From contig NZ_CABVII010000006.1 in the NCBI RefSeq assembly GCF_902497995.1, positions 224,182 through 288,181 on the forward strand: a DNA stretch of 64,000 nt, read 5' to 3'. Shown in pieces: positions 17,933-28,540 of the stretch (position 1 is its first letter; every line of letters starts with the position of its first letter). The notes below the pieces were generated by a model. The model was not told where the DNA came from, did no database searches, and was given only the letters and a program-made list of their open reading frames with translations. The position numbers and the translations under genes were made by a program. This DNA is from Pseudomonas fluorescens (GTDB taxonomy: Bacteria; Pseudomonadota; Gammaproteobacteria; Pseudomonadales; Pseudomonadaceae).

Positions 17933-19831
17933 ATGATTGCCCCGTCCCGACTCCTGGCCTGGCTGCTATTTCCCCTGGCGGCCTTGTGCAGTTCCCAGCT
18001 GCTGGCCGACACCGTGGAAGGCGCACCGCAAGCGCTGCATTTGCTCGATTACATTGGCGCGGACTACCCGCAAACCGTGCAATCGGGCAAGGTCATCGAC
18101 GAGTCTGAATACCGCGAGCAGCTGGAATTCATCAAGGTGCTGCAAGGCTTGATTGTCGCGCTGCCGGCCAAGCCGGAGAAGTCCGGGCTCGAGCAGGGTG
18201 TCAGTTCATTGCGCAGTGCGATCACAGCGCGTCAGGACGGCGCGGACGTCGCCCGCCAGGCACGGCAACTCGGCGCGAAGCTGGCGGTGGCCTATGAAGT
18301 CAGCCAGGCCCCGATCATCACCCCGGACCCGGCTCGCGCAGTGTCGCTGTACGCCCAGCACTGTTCGGTCTGCCATGGCGATACGGGTGCCGGCGATGGC
18401 CCCGCGGGCGTCGGCCTGATACCGCCGCCGGCCAATCTGCGTGATGCCGCGCGCCTGGACCACCTGAGCCTCTACGCCATCTACAACACCTTGGGCCTGG
18501 GTGTCGAAGGCACCGATATGCCAGCCTTCGCCGATCAGCTGGACGATCGCCAGCGTTGGGATCTGGCGACTTACATCGCCAGCTTCAGTGCCGATCCGGC
18601 CGCCGCCAAAAACGTGCAGGCCTACAACATCGCGGATCTGGCGCGTCAGACTCCGGCAGAAGTGCATGCCGCCGACGGCCCACAAGCCGCGGCGACCTTC
18701 CGTGCCCAGCGCGCTCAACCGCCACAGGTCAAGCGTGGTCCGGCGCAATTGCTCGACTACACCGCCGAGACCCTGGACAAGAGCCTCGCGGCTTATCGCG
18801 CCGGCGATCACGATCAGGCCTATGACCTGTCGGTGGCGGCGTACCTGGAAGGCTTCGAACTCGTCGAAAGTTCCCTGGACAATGTCGACGCCAACGTGCG
18901 TAAAGACACTGAAAAATCCCTGATGGCTTACCGTCAATCGTTGCAGGACGGACTGCCCGTGGCCCAGGCCCAGCTGCGCCTGGACGCGGCCAAGGCCAAG
19001 TTGAAGGAAGCCGCCGGCCTGCTGGGCAGCGATGGTTTGAGCTGGTCCCTGAGTTATATCTCCGGCTTGCTGATTTTGCTGCGTGAAGGACTGGAAGCGA
19101 TTCTGGTGCTGGCGGCGATCCTGGCGTTCCTGCGCAATACCGGCCAGCAATCGGCGGTGCGCAGCGTCAACGTCGGCTGGGGCCTGGCCTTGTTGGCCGG
19201 CCTCGGGACCTGGGCACTGGCGGCGTACGTGATCGACGTCAGCGGCTCGCAACGGGAGTTGCTCGAAGGTGCGACGGCGCTGTTTGCCAGCGTCATGGTG
19301 CTCTGGCTCGGCGTGTGGATGCACGACCGTCGCCATGCAGCGGCCTGGCAGGATTACATCAAGAGCAGTCTGGTGGGCGGCGGCGGGCGTTTCGGGTTTG
19401 CGACCCTGGCGTTCTTCTCGGTGTATCGCGAACTGTTCGAAGTGATCCTGTTCTATGAAACCCTGTGGCTGCAGGCCGGCCCGGCAGGTCATGACGCGGT
19501 GCTGGCCGGTGGTGCGACGGCGCTGGTGTTGCTGGTCGGCCTGGCCTGGGTGATCCTGCGCGGCTCGGCGAAGCTGCCGCTGTCGTTGTTCTTCAGCATC
19601 AACGCCGGGCTGCTGTGCGCGCTATCGGTGGTGTTTGCCGGGCACGGCGTGAAGGCGTTGCAGGAAGCCGGGATCTTCGGCACGCGGCCGGTGCCGTTCT
19701 TTGACTTCGACTGGCTGGGAATCCACGCGGATGCGTATTCGCTGAGTGCGCAGGTGGTGGCGATCCTGGCGATCATCGTGCTGTACAGTCGTAGCCGGAT
19801 GGCTGAGAAGCGGCGGGTGCAGGTTTCTTAA
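17933..19831 (+). CDS. Cytochrome c-FTR1 fusion iron permease
   Basis: 632 residues. Signal peptide about 1-25; periplasmic region with one class I haem site C144-SV-C147-H148 and a distal Met candidate in TDMPAF; a helical linker about 270-365; then an FTR1 permease domain (about 375-625, seven membrane helices) with both iron-binding motifs, REGLE at 384-388 and RELFE at 499-503. FTR1 proteins carry ferric iron that has been oxidised at the membrane; here the fused cytochrome may replace the separate oxidase or pass on the electron. The 260-base upstream gap has an AT-rich segment and a weak Fur-like site just before the start (17915-17933, about 10 of 19 matches by my alignment). Confidence 0.92.
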   Translation: MIAPSRLLAWLLFPLAALCSSQLLADTVEGAPQALHLLDYIGADYPQTVQSGKVIDESEYREQLEFIKVLQGLIVALPAKPEKSGLEQGVSSLRSAITARQDGADVARQARQLGAKLAVAYEVSQAPIITPDPARAVSLYAQHCSVCHGDTGAGDGPAGVGLIPPPANLRDAARLDHLSLYAIYNTLGLGVEGTDMPAFADQLDDRQRWDLATYIASFSADPAAAKNVQAYNIADLARQTPAEVHAADGPQAAATFRAQRAQPPQVKRGPAQLLDYTAETLDKSLAAYRAGDHDQAYDLSVAAYLEGFELVESSLDNVDANVRKDTEKSLMAYRQSLQDGLPVAQAQLRLDAAKAKLKEAAGLLGSDGLSWSLSYISGLLILLREGLEAILVLAAILAFLRNTGQQSAVRSVNVGWGLALLAGLGTWALAAYVIDVSGSQRELLEGATALFASVMVLWLGVWMHDRRHAAAWQDYIKSSLVGGGGRFGFATLAFFSVYRELFEVILFYETLWLQAGPAGHDAVLAGGATALVLLVGLAWVILRGSAKLPLSLFFSINAGLLCALSVVFAGHGVKALQEAGIFGTRPVPFFDFDWLGIHADAYSLSAQVVAILAIIVLYSRSRMAEKRRVQVS

Positions 19832-19851
19832 GGGCATTCGCTGCGCTCACA

Positions 19852-19941
19852 TTCGCGGGCAAGCCTCGCTCCTACAGGTCAGCGTTGCACCCCACATTCG
19901 GTATGTCACGCTGACCTGTAGGAGCGAGGCTTGCCCGCGAA
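19852..19941. repeat. REP inverted pair (GTAGGAGCGAGGCTTGCC class)
   Basis: Arms starting TTCGCGGGCAAGCCTCGCTC at 19852 and complement ending at 19941, just 18 bases before the next start codon. Confidence 0.9.
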
Positions 19942-19958
19942 GCTTTTAACGGAGAAAA

Positions 19959-20417
19959 ATGATGCGTGTCTGGATCGATGCCGACGCCTGCCCCCGGGCA
20001 GCCAAGGATCTGGTGGTGAAATTCGCCCTCAAGCGCCGGTTCGAAGTGGTGCTGGTGGCCGGGCAGCCGCAGATCAAGCCGGGACTGGCCCTGGTGAAGC
20101 TGATCGTGGTGCCCAGTGGTCCGGATGCGGCCGACGACTACCTGGTGGAACACGCGGTTCCCGGTGAGCTGGTGATTTGCAGCGATGTACCGCTGGCGGA
20201 CCGGCTGGTGAAGAAGGGGGTTGCAGCGCTGGATCCACGTGGCAAGGAGTTCGATGCACAGAACATGGGCGATCGACTCGCGGTGCGCAATCTGTTCACC
20301 GATTTGCGCGAGCAGGGGCAGATGAGCGGCGGCCCGGCGCCGTTTGGCGAACGTGAGAAACAGGCGTTTGCCAATGCGCTGGACCGGATTCTCACCCGGC
20401 TATCGCGCAAATCCTGA
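19959..20417 (+). CDS. UPF0178 family protein (YaiI/YqxD-like)
   Basis: 152 residues with the PIN-like UPF0178 fold: N-terminal WIDADACPRAAKDLV, VICSDVPLADRLVKKG in the middle, DPRGKEFDAQNMGDRLAVRNL towards the end. The clustered acidic residues (D at 5, 7 in the N-terminal strand and D in SDVPLAD) suggest a metal-dependent nuclease-like site, but no activity is established for the family. GGAG lies five bases upstream of the first of two consecutive ATGs; either may be used. Confidence 0.9.
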   Translation: MMRVWIDADACPRAAKDLVVKFALKRRFEVVLVAGQPQIKPGLALVKLIVVPSGPDAADDYLVEHAVPGELVICSDVPLADRLVKKGVAALDPRGKEFDAQNMGDRLAVRNLFTDLREQGQMSGGPAPFGEREKQAFANALDRILTRLSRKS

Positions 20418-20430
20418 GCTTGCTTGGATC

Positions 20431-20525
20431 AATGTGGGAGCGGGCTTGCCCGCGAAAGCGGTGTGTCAGACAACATAGATGTTGAATGTTAGACCGCATT
20501 CGCGAGCAAGCCCGCTCCCACATTT
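20431..20525. repeat. REP inverted pair (GTGGGAGCGGGCTTGCC/CTC class)
   Basis: Inverted arms from AATGTGGGAGCGGG at 20431 to the complement ending at 20525. The two arms differ by one base (TTGCCCGC versus TTGCTCGC), showing independent drift. Confidence 0.88.
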
Positions 20526-20533
20526 AAGCGGTG

Positions 20534-21202
20534 TCAGGCCTCGTTTTCGTGGGTCAGTTCGAGCACGCGGTCGACCAGTTTGTTGATGCCGGAAGCCGCC
20601 TCGCTAATCGATTGCGCCAGCATGTACGCCGGAGTACTGACCAGCTTGCGCGCCTTGTCTTCAACGATTTCAGTCACCGCGCAGTCTGCGTGTGTCGCCC
20701 CCATCTTGTTCATCGCGGCGGCAGTGTCGGCATCATTACCGATGGTGCAGGTCACGCCCGGCCCATAGATTTTCGCTGCCAGCGCCGGCGAGATGCAGAT
20801 CAGCCCGACCGGTTTGCCCGCTTCGGCAAAGGCTTCGGCCAGCGCCAGGACTTCCGGTTGCACGGTGCAGCCCGCGCCTTCGGTGGCGAAGTTGGAGAGG
20901 TTCTTGGCCGCTCCGAAACCGCCAGGCACGATCAACGCATCAAATTCTTCAACGTCCGCTTCGCGAATATCCTTGATCTTGCCCCGGGCGATTCGCGCCG
21001 ACTCCACCAGCACATTGCGCGACTCGGGCATTTCTTCGCCGGTCAGGTGGTTGATCACATGCAACTGCGTAATGTCCGGTGCGAAACACTGCACCTGGGC
21101 GCCACGCTGGTCCAGGCGCAGCAGGGTAATCACGCTCTCGTGGATCTCGGCGCCGTCGTAGACGCCACAGCCGGAAAGGATCACTGCAACTTTTTTGCTC
21201 AT
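20534..21202 (-). CDS. elbB: ElbB, DJ-1/PfpI-type glyoxalase-like protein
   Basis: 222-residue cytoplasmic protein of the DJ-1/PfpI superfamily. Nucleophile-elbow region GLICISPALAAK with the Cys expected at the active site; N-terminal VAVILSGCGVYDGAEIHE is characteristic of ElbB. The E. coli protein is linked to isoprenoid metabolism and has weak glyoxalase activity; the true substrate is unsettled. Single gene on the minus strand; start ATG at 21202 with GGAGAAAAGCCC upstream. Confidence 0.93.
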   Translation of the reverse strand: MSKKVAVILSGCGVYDGAEIHESVITLLRLDQRGAQVQCFAPDITQLHVINHLTGEEMPESRNVLVESARIARGKIKDIREADVEEFDALIVPGGFGAAKNLSNFATEGAGCTVQPEVLALAEAFAEAGKPVGLICISPALAAKIYGPGVTCTIGNDADTAAAMNKMGATHADCAVTEIVEDKARKLVSTPAYMLAQSISEAASGINKLVDRVLELTHENEA

Positions 21203-21317
21203 GGGCTTTTCTCCAGATTCATGGCGTTAAATGTCCACTAATTTGTCACTCGTTGCCATAGGGATAATTCGCGACTACAAATAGGATCTGTCCTCAAGAC
21301 TCCGATCAGGGCGCGAC

Positions 21318-22553
21318 ATGGACTTCATTCTGTATGCGGTGCCGTTTTTCTTTGTGCTGATCGCCATCGAGCTGCTGGCCGACCGTTGGCGCGGGGTGAG
21401 CAATTACCGGGTGGCCGATGCGATCAACAGCATCAGCACCGGCGTCTTGTCGACCACTACCGGCCTGTTGACCAAAGGCGTGGGGCTGGTGACCTACGCA
21501 TTTGCCCTCGAGTATCTGGCGCTGTTCGAGCTCTCGGCCGACCGCGTCTGGGTCTGGGTGTTCGCCTTTGTCCTTTACGACTTCTGCTACTACTGGCTGC
21601 ATCGCCTGGGCCACGAGCGCAATATCCTCTGGGCGGCGCATTCGGTGCATCACCAGAGCGAGGAATACAACCTCTCCACAGCCCTGCGCCAGACCAGCAC
21701 CGGCTTTCTCCTGAGCTGGATCTTCTACCTGCCCATGGCCGTGCTCGGCGTGCCGCTGCTGGTGTTCGTCAGCGTCGCCGCGTTGAACTTGCTGTATCAA
21801 TTCTGGGTGCATACCCGGCACATTCCCAAGCTCGGCTGGTTCGAGTGGTTCTTCGTCACACCGTCCAATCATCGGGCTCACCATGCACAGAACGCTCTCT
21901 ACATGGATCGCAACTACGGCGGCGTGTTCATTATTTGGGACCGTCTATTTGGCTCGTTCCAGGAAGAGGACGACAAAGAGCCGGTGATTTTCGGCGTGAC
22001 CACGCCGCTGGCGAGCTGGAATCCGTTGTGGGCGAACGTGCAGTTCTACGTGCAATTGTGGGATGACGCACGGCGAGCCGGGAGCGGGTGGGACAAGTTG
22101 CGGATCTGGTTCATGCGCACCGGTTGGCGGCCGGTGGATGTGGCGGCGAAGTACCCGATGAACAAGCCGGACCTGAGTCAGTTCCGCAAATTCGAGGTGC
22201 CGCTGGACGGGCGACAGCAGCTTTACGTGGCGTTGCAGTTTTGCGTCTACATCGCGCTGGGCAGCTACTTGATGAACCTTGCGCAGCATCTGCCGACAGC
22301 CGCCCTGATGCTCGGCTGGAGTGCCGTGGCGCTGGGTTTGTTCGTGTTGGGCGTGGCCCTGGAGAATCGCCCGTGGGCGTTGAAGCTGGAGCTGTTGCGA
22401 CTGGCATCGAACCTGCCGCTGGTATGGCTGGCGCCAGGGGTCGGGCTGTGGCCGGCCAGTGCGGTGGGCTGGGTCGGGCTGCTCAGCTACAGCCTGCTCA
22501 GCGTTATCGGGCTCTACTGCTGCAGAAGCCGCGTCACTCGACTGGCGTCGTAG
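21318..22553 (+). CDS. Membrane di-iron fatty acid hydroxylase / sterol desaturase family
   Basis: 411 residues, inner membrane. The fatty-acid-hydroxylase domain (about 80-220) holds the histidine clusters HRLGH (95-99), HSVHH (108-112) and NHRAHH (184-189), with a further HTRH at 165-168, which together bind two irons. Beyond it the C-terminal third (about 300-405) adds several more membrane helices. The substrate is unknown; relatives oxidise lipids or ether lipids. The gene's last 20 bases overlap the convergent DedA gene. Confidence 0.9.
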   Translation: MDFILYAVPFFFVLIAIELLADRWRGVSNYRVADAINSISTGVLSTTTGLLTKGVGLVTYAFALEYLALFELSADRVWVWVFAFVLYDFCYYWLHRLGHERNILWAAHSVHHQSEEYNLSTALRQTSTGFLLSWIFYLPMAVLGVPLLVFVSVAALNLLYQFWVHTRHIPKLGWFEWFFVTPSNHRAHHAQNALYMDRNYGGVFIIWDRLFGSFQEEDDKEPVIFGVTTPLASWNPLWANVQFYVQLWDDARRAGSGWDKLRIWFMRTGWRPVDVAAKYPMNKPDLSQFRKFEVPLDGRQQLYVALQFCVYIALGSYLMNLAQHLPTAALMLGWSAVALGLFVLGVALENRPWALKLELLRLASNLPLVWLAPGVGLWPASAVGWVGLLSYSLLSVIGLYCCRSRVTRLAS

Positions 22554-23166
22554 GACCGTCGGCTTTGGTTTGTTCGGCTTTCAGGGCTTGCTCGTCGGCG
22601 TAGATCTTCTTCGCCAGGCGGGCATTCTTGAAGCGCCGCCGCAGCCACAGGCAAAAGCCTACGACCAGCAGGGCGCCCAGCACCCAAAGTTCGTACTTCT
22701 TGACGCTGCCAAGCATGCCTTCGAGCACCGCGCCGAAGTGATAGGCCGCGGCCGCCAGCGCGGCAGCCCAGATCGCGGCACCGATCCCGTTGAGCAGCAG
22801 ATAACGTCCCGGCGGATAGCCCGACAGGCCGATCGCCACCGGCATCACCGTGCGCAGTCCATAAACAAAGCGGAAACTCAGCACCCAGATGTCCGGGTGC
22901 CTGCGGATATGTTCCAGCGCGCGGTCGCCCAGCAATTGCCAGCGCGGTTTGCGTGCCAGCAACTTGCGGCCGTGTTTGCGCCCCAGGAAATACCACAGCT
23001 GATCACCGGCATAACTGCCGAGGAACGCCACGATCATCACCACTTTGAGGTCCATGTATCCGCGGAACGCGAGGAAGCCTGCGAGCACCAGAATGGTTTC
23101 GCCTTCGAAAAACGTGCCGAGAAAAAGGGCGAAGTAGCCGAATTCCTGAAGAAATTGTTGGAGCAT
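22534..23166 (-). CDS. DedA family membrane protein
   Basis: 210 residues with a DedA/SNARE-associated (VTT) domain, about five membrane or re-entrant helices. Diagnostic parts are FFEGETILVLAGFLA near residues 19-33 and FRFVYGLRTVMPVAIGLSGYP (about 98-118). DedA proteins move undecaprenyl phosphate or phospholipids across the inner membrane and are needed for envelope homeostasis. The frame ends with a charged cytoplasmic tail of about 40 residues. The 3' end overlaps the hydroxylase gene by 20 bases. The 205 bases upstream separate it from hemB and hold the PhoB-like promoter. Confidence 0.92.
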   Translation of the reverse strand: MLQQFLQEFGYFALFLGTFFEGETILVLAGFLAFRGYMDLKVVMIVAFLGSYAGDQLWYFLGRKHGRKLLARKPRWQLLGDRALEHIRRHPDIWVLSFRFVYGLRTVMPVAIGLSGYPPGRYLLLNGIGAAIWAAALAAAAYHFGAVLEGMLGSVKKYELWVLGALLVVGFCLWLRRRFKNARLAKKIYADEQALKAEQTKADGPTTPVE

Positions 23167-23280
23167 TGTCTGGATGCTGGCGAAATGAACGCGCAGCCTA
23201 ACCCTTCGTGCACATTCATGAAAGTGTCCAAATGTGTCTCGACGTGAACATTTCCTACAAGGAGAATGGAATGCGACTAC

Positions 23281-24385
<1,105 letters not shown>

Positions 24386-24403
24386 CCCTCCCAGGAACAT
24401 TCC

Positions 24404-26626
24404 ATGACTACCGAAGGACTCACTGAAGTCGCCGTAAAAGAGGCTCAACCTGTGGTGGAGCAAATCGACGAAACCCCGCCGGAACTGGAGCCTGCTCCCT
24501 CCGCGGTGGTGGCCGAGCCTGTCGCGGCGACGCCGGCGATTGCCATCCCCGGTCTGGATGACAGCAGCCTGTACATCCATCGCGAGCTATCGCAACTGCA
24601 GTTCAATATCCGCGTGCTGGAACAGGCGCTGGATGTGTCCTACCCGTTGCTGGAGCGGCTGAAATTTCTGCTGATCTTCTCCAGCAACCTGGACGAGTTC
24701 TTCGAAATCCGTGTGGCCGGCCTGAAGAAGCAGATCACCTTCGCCCGTGAGCAGGCTGGCGCCGATGGCCTGCAACCGCATCAGGCCCTGGCCCGCATCA
24801 GCGAACTGGTACACGGTCACGTCGACCGCCAGTACGCGATCCTCAACGACATTCTGTTACCGGAACTGGAAAAGCATCAGGTCCGCTTCATCCGTCGGCG
24901 TCACTGGACCACCAAGATCAAAACCTGGGTACGTCGCTATTTCCGCGACGAGATCGCGCCGATCATCACCCCGATCGGCCTCGACCCGACGCACCCGTTC
25001 CCGTTGCTGGTGAACAAGAGCCTGAACTTCATCGTCGAGCTCGAAGGTATCGACGCCTTTGGTCGCGATTCCGGTCTGGCGATCATCCCGGCACCCCGTC
25101 TGCTGCCGCGTGTCATCAAGTTGCCGGAAGAAGTGGGCGGCGCTGGCGACAATTATGTATTCCTGTCGTCGATGATCCACGCTCACGCCGATGACCTGTT
25201 CCAAGGCATGAAGGTCAAGGGCTGCTACCAGTTCCGCCTGACCCGAAACGCCGACCTTTCCGTCGACACCGAAGATGTCGAAGACCTGGCTCGCGCCCTG
25301 CGCGGCGAGTTGTTTTCCCGACGCTACGGTGACGCGGTGCGTCTGGAAGTCGCCGACACCTGCCCGAAACATCTGTCCGACTACTTGCTCAAGCAGTTCA
25401 ACCTGCACGAGACCGAGTTGTATCAGGTCAACGGTCCGGTCAACCTGACCCGTCTGTTCAGCATCACCGGCCTGGACAGCCAGCGCGAGCTGCAGTACCT
25501 GCCGTTCACGCCGCAGATCCCGAAACTGCTGCAGAACAGTGAGAACATTTTCAGCGTGATCAGCAAGCAGGACATTCTGCTGCTGCACCCGTTCGAGTCG
25601 TTCACCCCGGTGGTCGATCTGTTGCGCCAGGCTGCCAAGGACCCGCACGTCCTGGCGGTGCGCCAGACCCTGTACCGCTCCGGCGCCAACTCGGAAATCG
25701 TCGATGCACTGGTCGATGCGGCGCGCAACGGCAAGGAAGTCACCGCGGTGATCGAATTGCGTGCACGCTTCGACGAAGAGTCCAACCTGCAACTGGCCAG
25801 TCGTCTGCAAGCGGCCGGTGCGGTGGTGATTTATGGTGTGGTCGGTTTCAAGACCCACGCCAAGATGATGCTGATTCTGCGTCGCGAAGCCGGGGAAATT
25901 GTCCGCTACGCCCACCTGGGTACCGGCAACTACCACGCGGCCAACGCCCGTCTGTATACCGACTATAGCCTGCTGACGTCCGACGATGCCTTGTGCGAAG
26001 ACGTGGGCAAACTGTTCAGCCAGCTGATCGGCATGGGCAAGACCCTGCGCATGAAGAAGTTGCTGCACGCGCCGTTCACCTTGAAAAAGGGCATGCTCGA
26101 CATGATCGCCCGGGAGACTCAGTTCGCTCTCGACGGCAAACCGGCGCACATCATCGCCAAATTCAACTCGCTGACCGATCCGAAGATCATTCGCGCGCTG
26201 TACAAGGCCAGTCAGTCCGGGGTGCGTATCGATCTGGTGGTGCGCGGCATGTGCTGCCTGCGGCCGGGTATCGCCGGGGTCTCGCACAACATCCACGTAC
26301 GCTCGATCATCGGGCGTTTCCTGGAACACACCCGGGTCTTCTACTTCCTTAACGGCGGGGAGGAGCAGATGTTCCTGTCCAGTGCCGACTGGATGGAGCG
26401 CAACCTCGACAAGCGCGTCGAGACTTGCTTCCCGGTGGAAGGCAAGAAGCTGATCATGCGGGTCAAGAAGGAGCTGGAGCTGTATCTGACCGACAACACC
26501 CATAGCTGGAGCCTGCAGGCGGACGGTCGCTACATCCGCAACACACCGACCGGCAACCAGAACCCGCGCAGTGCGCAGGCGACGCTGCTGGAGCGTTTGG
26601 GCAGCCCGATTCTGGCCGTCCGATAA
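24404..26626 (+). CDS. ppk: Polyphosphate kinase 1
   Basis: Polymerises the gamma-phosphate of ATP into polyphosphate and can run in reverse. 740 residues: an acidic, Pro/Ala-rich N-terminal extension of about 50 residues, then the N, head, C1 and C2 domains ([13 protein letters not shown] at 56; phospholipase-D-like folds). The autophosphorylated histidine is H485 in GFKTHAKMM; the second catalytic His lies in [10 protein letters not shown]. It follows hemB by 18 bases, with AGGAACATTCC before the ATG. Convergent with ppx, sharing a REP pair and a bidirectional terminator. Confidence 0.97.
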   Translation: MTTEGLTEVAVKEAQPVVEQIDETPPELEPAPSAVVAEPVAATPAIAIPGLDDSSLYIHRELSQLQFNIRVLEQALDVSYPLLERLKFLLIFSSNLDEFFEIRVAGLKKQITFAREQAGADGLQPHQALARISELVHGHVDRQYAILNDILLPELEKHQVRFIRRRHWTTKIKTWVRRYFRDEIAPIITPIGLDPTHPFPLLVNKSLNFIVELEGIDAFGRDSGLAIIPAPRLLPRVIKLPEEVGGAGDNYVFLSSMIHAHADDLFQGMKVKGCYQFRLTRNADLSVDTEDVEDLARALRGELFSRRYGDAVRLEVADTCPKHLSDYLLKQFNLHETELYQVNGPVNLTRLFSITGLDSQRELQYLPFTPQIPKLLQNSENIFSVISKQDILLLHPFESFTPVVDLLRQAAKDPHVLAVRQTLYRSGANSEIVDALVDAARNGKEVTAVIELRARFDEESNLQLASRLQAAGAVVIYGVVGFKTHAKMMLILRREAGEIVRYAHLGTGNYHAANARLYTDYSLLTSDDALCEDVGKLFSQLIGMGKTLRMKKLLHAPFTLKKGMLDMIARETQFALDGKPAHIIAKFNSLTDPKIIRALYKASQSGVRIDLVVRGMCCLRPGIAGVSHNIHVRSIIGRFLEHTRVFYFLNGGEEQMFLSSADWMERNLDKRVETCFPVEGKKLIMRVKKELELYLTDNTHSWSLQADGRYIRNTPTGNQNPRSAQATLLERLGSPILAVR

Positions 26627-26637
26627 CACGCAAAACC

Positions 26638-26727
26638 TGTGGGAGCGGGCTTGCTCGCGAAAGCGGAGTGTCAGTCGACATCAATATTGACTGACACTCC
26701 GCTTTCGCGAGCAAGCCCGCTCCCACA
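26638..26727. repeat. REP inverted pair, near-perfect 90-base palindrome
   Basis: Not only the REP arms (GTGGGAGCGGGCTTGCTCGC) but also the inner AAGCGGAGTGTCAGTC and its complement pair, leaving a short AT-rich loop (AATATT region). This is the most complete cruciform-capable element in the window. Confidence 0.92.
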
Positions 26728-26758
26728 TTTGAATTGCATTGCCTGATGAATCGTGGGC

Positions 26759-26789
26759 AAAAAAAGGCCTTCCGAAGAAGGCCTTTTTT
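26759..26789. terminator. Bidirectional terminator between ppk and ppx
   Basis: AAAAAGGCCTTC, loop CGAA, GAAGGCCTTTTT: perfect stem with A and T runs for both directions. Confidence 0.9.
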
Positions 26790-26793
26790 AGTT

Positions 26794-28296
26794 TCAGCGC
26801 ACGTTCAGCACAAAGCCCACCCGGGTCAGCCATTCCGCTTCGAGACCGAAGTCGGCCTGGGTCAGCTGATTTTCGTCCAGCCAGTTGTCCGGGAACAGCA
26901 CATCAAGGCTGTCGCCGTTGGCGTGCAGCACGACCTGAGGCATTTGCTGGGTGCCGCGGATGTGATGGAACAGGATCGCAAAGCGCAGCAGCACGCACAG
27001 TCGAATCAGCTTGATGCCTTCATCGCCGAACTCGGCAAACTTGTCCCGGGGAATATTGCGCCGGTGACCGCGGACCAGCAATGCGAGCATCAGCTGGTCT
27101 TCGCGGGAGAATCCCGCCAGGTCCGAATGCTCGATCAGGTAGGCGCCATGCTTGTGGTAGTGATAGTGAGCGATGTCCAGGCCCACTTCATGAACCTTGG
27201 CGGCCCAGCCCAGCAGTTCGCGCCAGATGCCGTCATCCAGGCCCCAATCCTCGGCCACCTGATCGAACGCGTGCAACGCCTTGCGTTCGACCCGCGCCGC
27301 TTGTTCCAGGTCGACGTGATAACGCTCCATCAGCGAGCTGAGGGTGCGCTCACGGACGTCTTCGTGATGATGGCGGCCCAACAGGTCATAGAGCACACCT
27401 TCGCGCAGGGCGCCTTCGCAGTGGTCCATGCGTTGCAGTTCGAGGGCGTCGAAGATGGCTTCGAGAATCGCCAGGCCGGCCGGGAAGATCGCCCGACGGT
27501 CAGGCTTGATGCCGTCGAAGTCGATCTTATCGACGTCGCCGAGCTTGAACAGTTTGCGCTTGAGCCAGGACAGGCCTTCGGCGTTCACTTCGCCCGCACC
27601 ATGCCCACCGGCCTTCAGTGCCAGGCCAATGGCGCGAATGGTGCCCGAGGAGCCGATGGCTTCATCCCAGGTCAGGCGGTGCAGGGCGTGCTCGATGCTC
27701 ATGATCTCCAGCCGCGCCGCCGTGTACGCCTGGGCGTAGCGGGCCGGGGTGATCTTGCCATCCTTGAAATAGCGCTGGGTAAAACTGACGCAGCCCATCT
27801 GCAGGCTTTCGCGCAGCAGCGGCTCGAAGCGCTGGCCAATGATGAACTCGGTACTGCCGCCGCCGATGTCGGCCACCAGGCGCTTGCCCGGCGTGTCGGC
27901 GAGGGTGTGGGAAACGCCGAGGTAGATCAGGCGCGCTTCTTCACGGCCGGAGATGACTTCCACCGGGTGGCCGAGGATTTCTTCGGCGCGGCGGATGAAT
28001 TCGATGCGGTTACGGGCTTCACGCAAGGCGTTGGTCCCCACGATTCGCACGGCACCGGTCGGCATACCGTTAATCAGTTGGGCAAAACGCTTGAGGCAAT
28101 CTAGCCCGCGTTGCATGGATTCTTCGCTGAGCTGGCGCTCTTCATCGATGCCGGCGGCCAGCTGAACCTTCTCCCCGAGACGTTCGAGAATACGGATTTC
28201 GCTGTTCTGGGCCTTGGCCACGACCATGTGAAAGCTGTTGGAGCCCAGGTCGATTGCGGCGATCAGGGACAGATTCTTGGCTTGGGATTGCGGCAT
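26794..28296 (-). CDS. ppx: Exopolyphosphatase
   Basis: Removes terminal phosphates from polyphosphate (and may hydrolyse pppGpp). 500 residues: two actin-like ATPase domains (about 10-310; [13 protein letters not shown] at the start, phosphate loops [10 protein letters not shown] and DIGGGSTEF) and a C-terminal HD-like helical domain with [15 protein letters not shown]. The start at 28296 ([11 protein letters not shown]) is preferred; a GTG ten codons upstream is possible, and neither has a strong ribosome site. Convergent with ppk, so the two polyphosphate genes are transcribed separately. Confidence 0.95.
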   Translation of the reverse strand: MPQSQAKNLSLIAAIDLGSNSFHMVVAKAQNSEIRILERLGEKVQLAAGIDEERQLSEESMQRGLDCLKRFAQLINGMPTGAVRIVGTNALREARNRIEFIRRAEEILGHPVEVISGREEARLIYLGVSHTLADTPGKRLVADIGGGSTEFIIGQRFEPLLRESLQMGCVSFTQRYFKDGKITPARYAQAYTAARLEIMSIEHALHRLTWDEAIGSSGTIRAIGLALKAGGHGAGEVNAEGLSWLKRKLFKLGDVDKIDFDGIKPDRRAIFPAGLAILEAIFDALELQRMDHCEGALREGVLYDLLGRHHHEDVRERTLSSLMERYHVDLEQAARVERKALHAFDQVAEDWGLDDGIWRELLGWAAKVHEVGLDIAHYHYHKHGAYLIEHSDLAGFSREDQLMLALLVRGHRRNIPRDKFAEFGDEGIKLIRLCVLLRFAILFHHIRGTQQMPQVVLHANGDSLDVLFPDNWLDENQLTQADFGLEAEWLTRVGFVLNVR

Positions 28297-28422
28297 GGTC
28301 AGGGGGTCTCGGTCGATAACCCTCACATCGTGCCACGATCAAACGCTGGCGCCAACGCGTAGGAGCTGCCGAGAGCTGCGATCTTTTACCACGGGGGCAT
28401 TTGCAGTGCTGCTGATGGCCTC

Positions 28423-28513
28423 TTCGCGAGCAAGCCCGCTCCCACAGGTTTTTGCGTCGAACACATGATTGCGTTCCAACAGAGAACCCTGTGGGAGCGG
28501 GCTTGCCCGCGAA
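28423..28513. repeat. REP inverted pair (mixed arms)
   Basis: Left arm ends in the TTGCTCGCGAA form and right arm in the TTGCCCGCGAA form, inverted, about 45 bases apart, between the ppx start and the transporter operon end. Confidence 0.88.
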
Positions 28514-28540
28514 GGCGGCCTCAAAGGCACTAAATATCCT

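Noticed and set aside
24857..26629. 590-codon minus-strand frame antisense to ppk
   Set aside because: Shadow frame; ppk has catalytic histidines and the expected length, and the antisense product matches nothing.
26638..26727. CRISPR-like repeats
   Set aside because: The repeats are inverted pairs at scattered intergenic sites, not direct repeats with regular spacers, and no cas gene is present.
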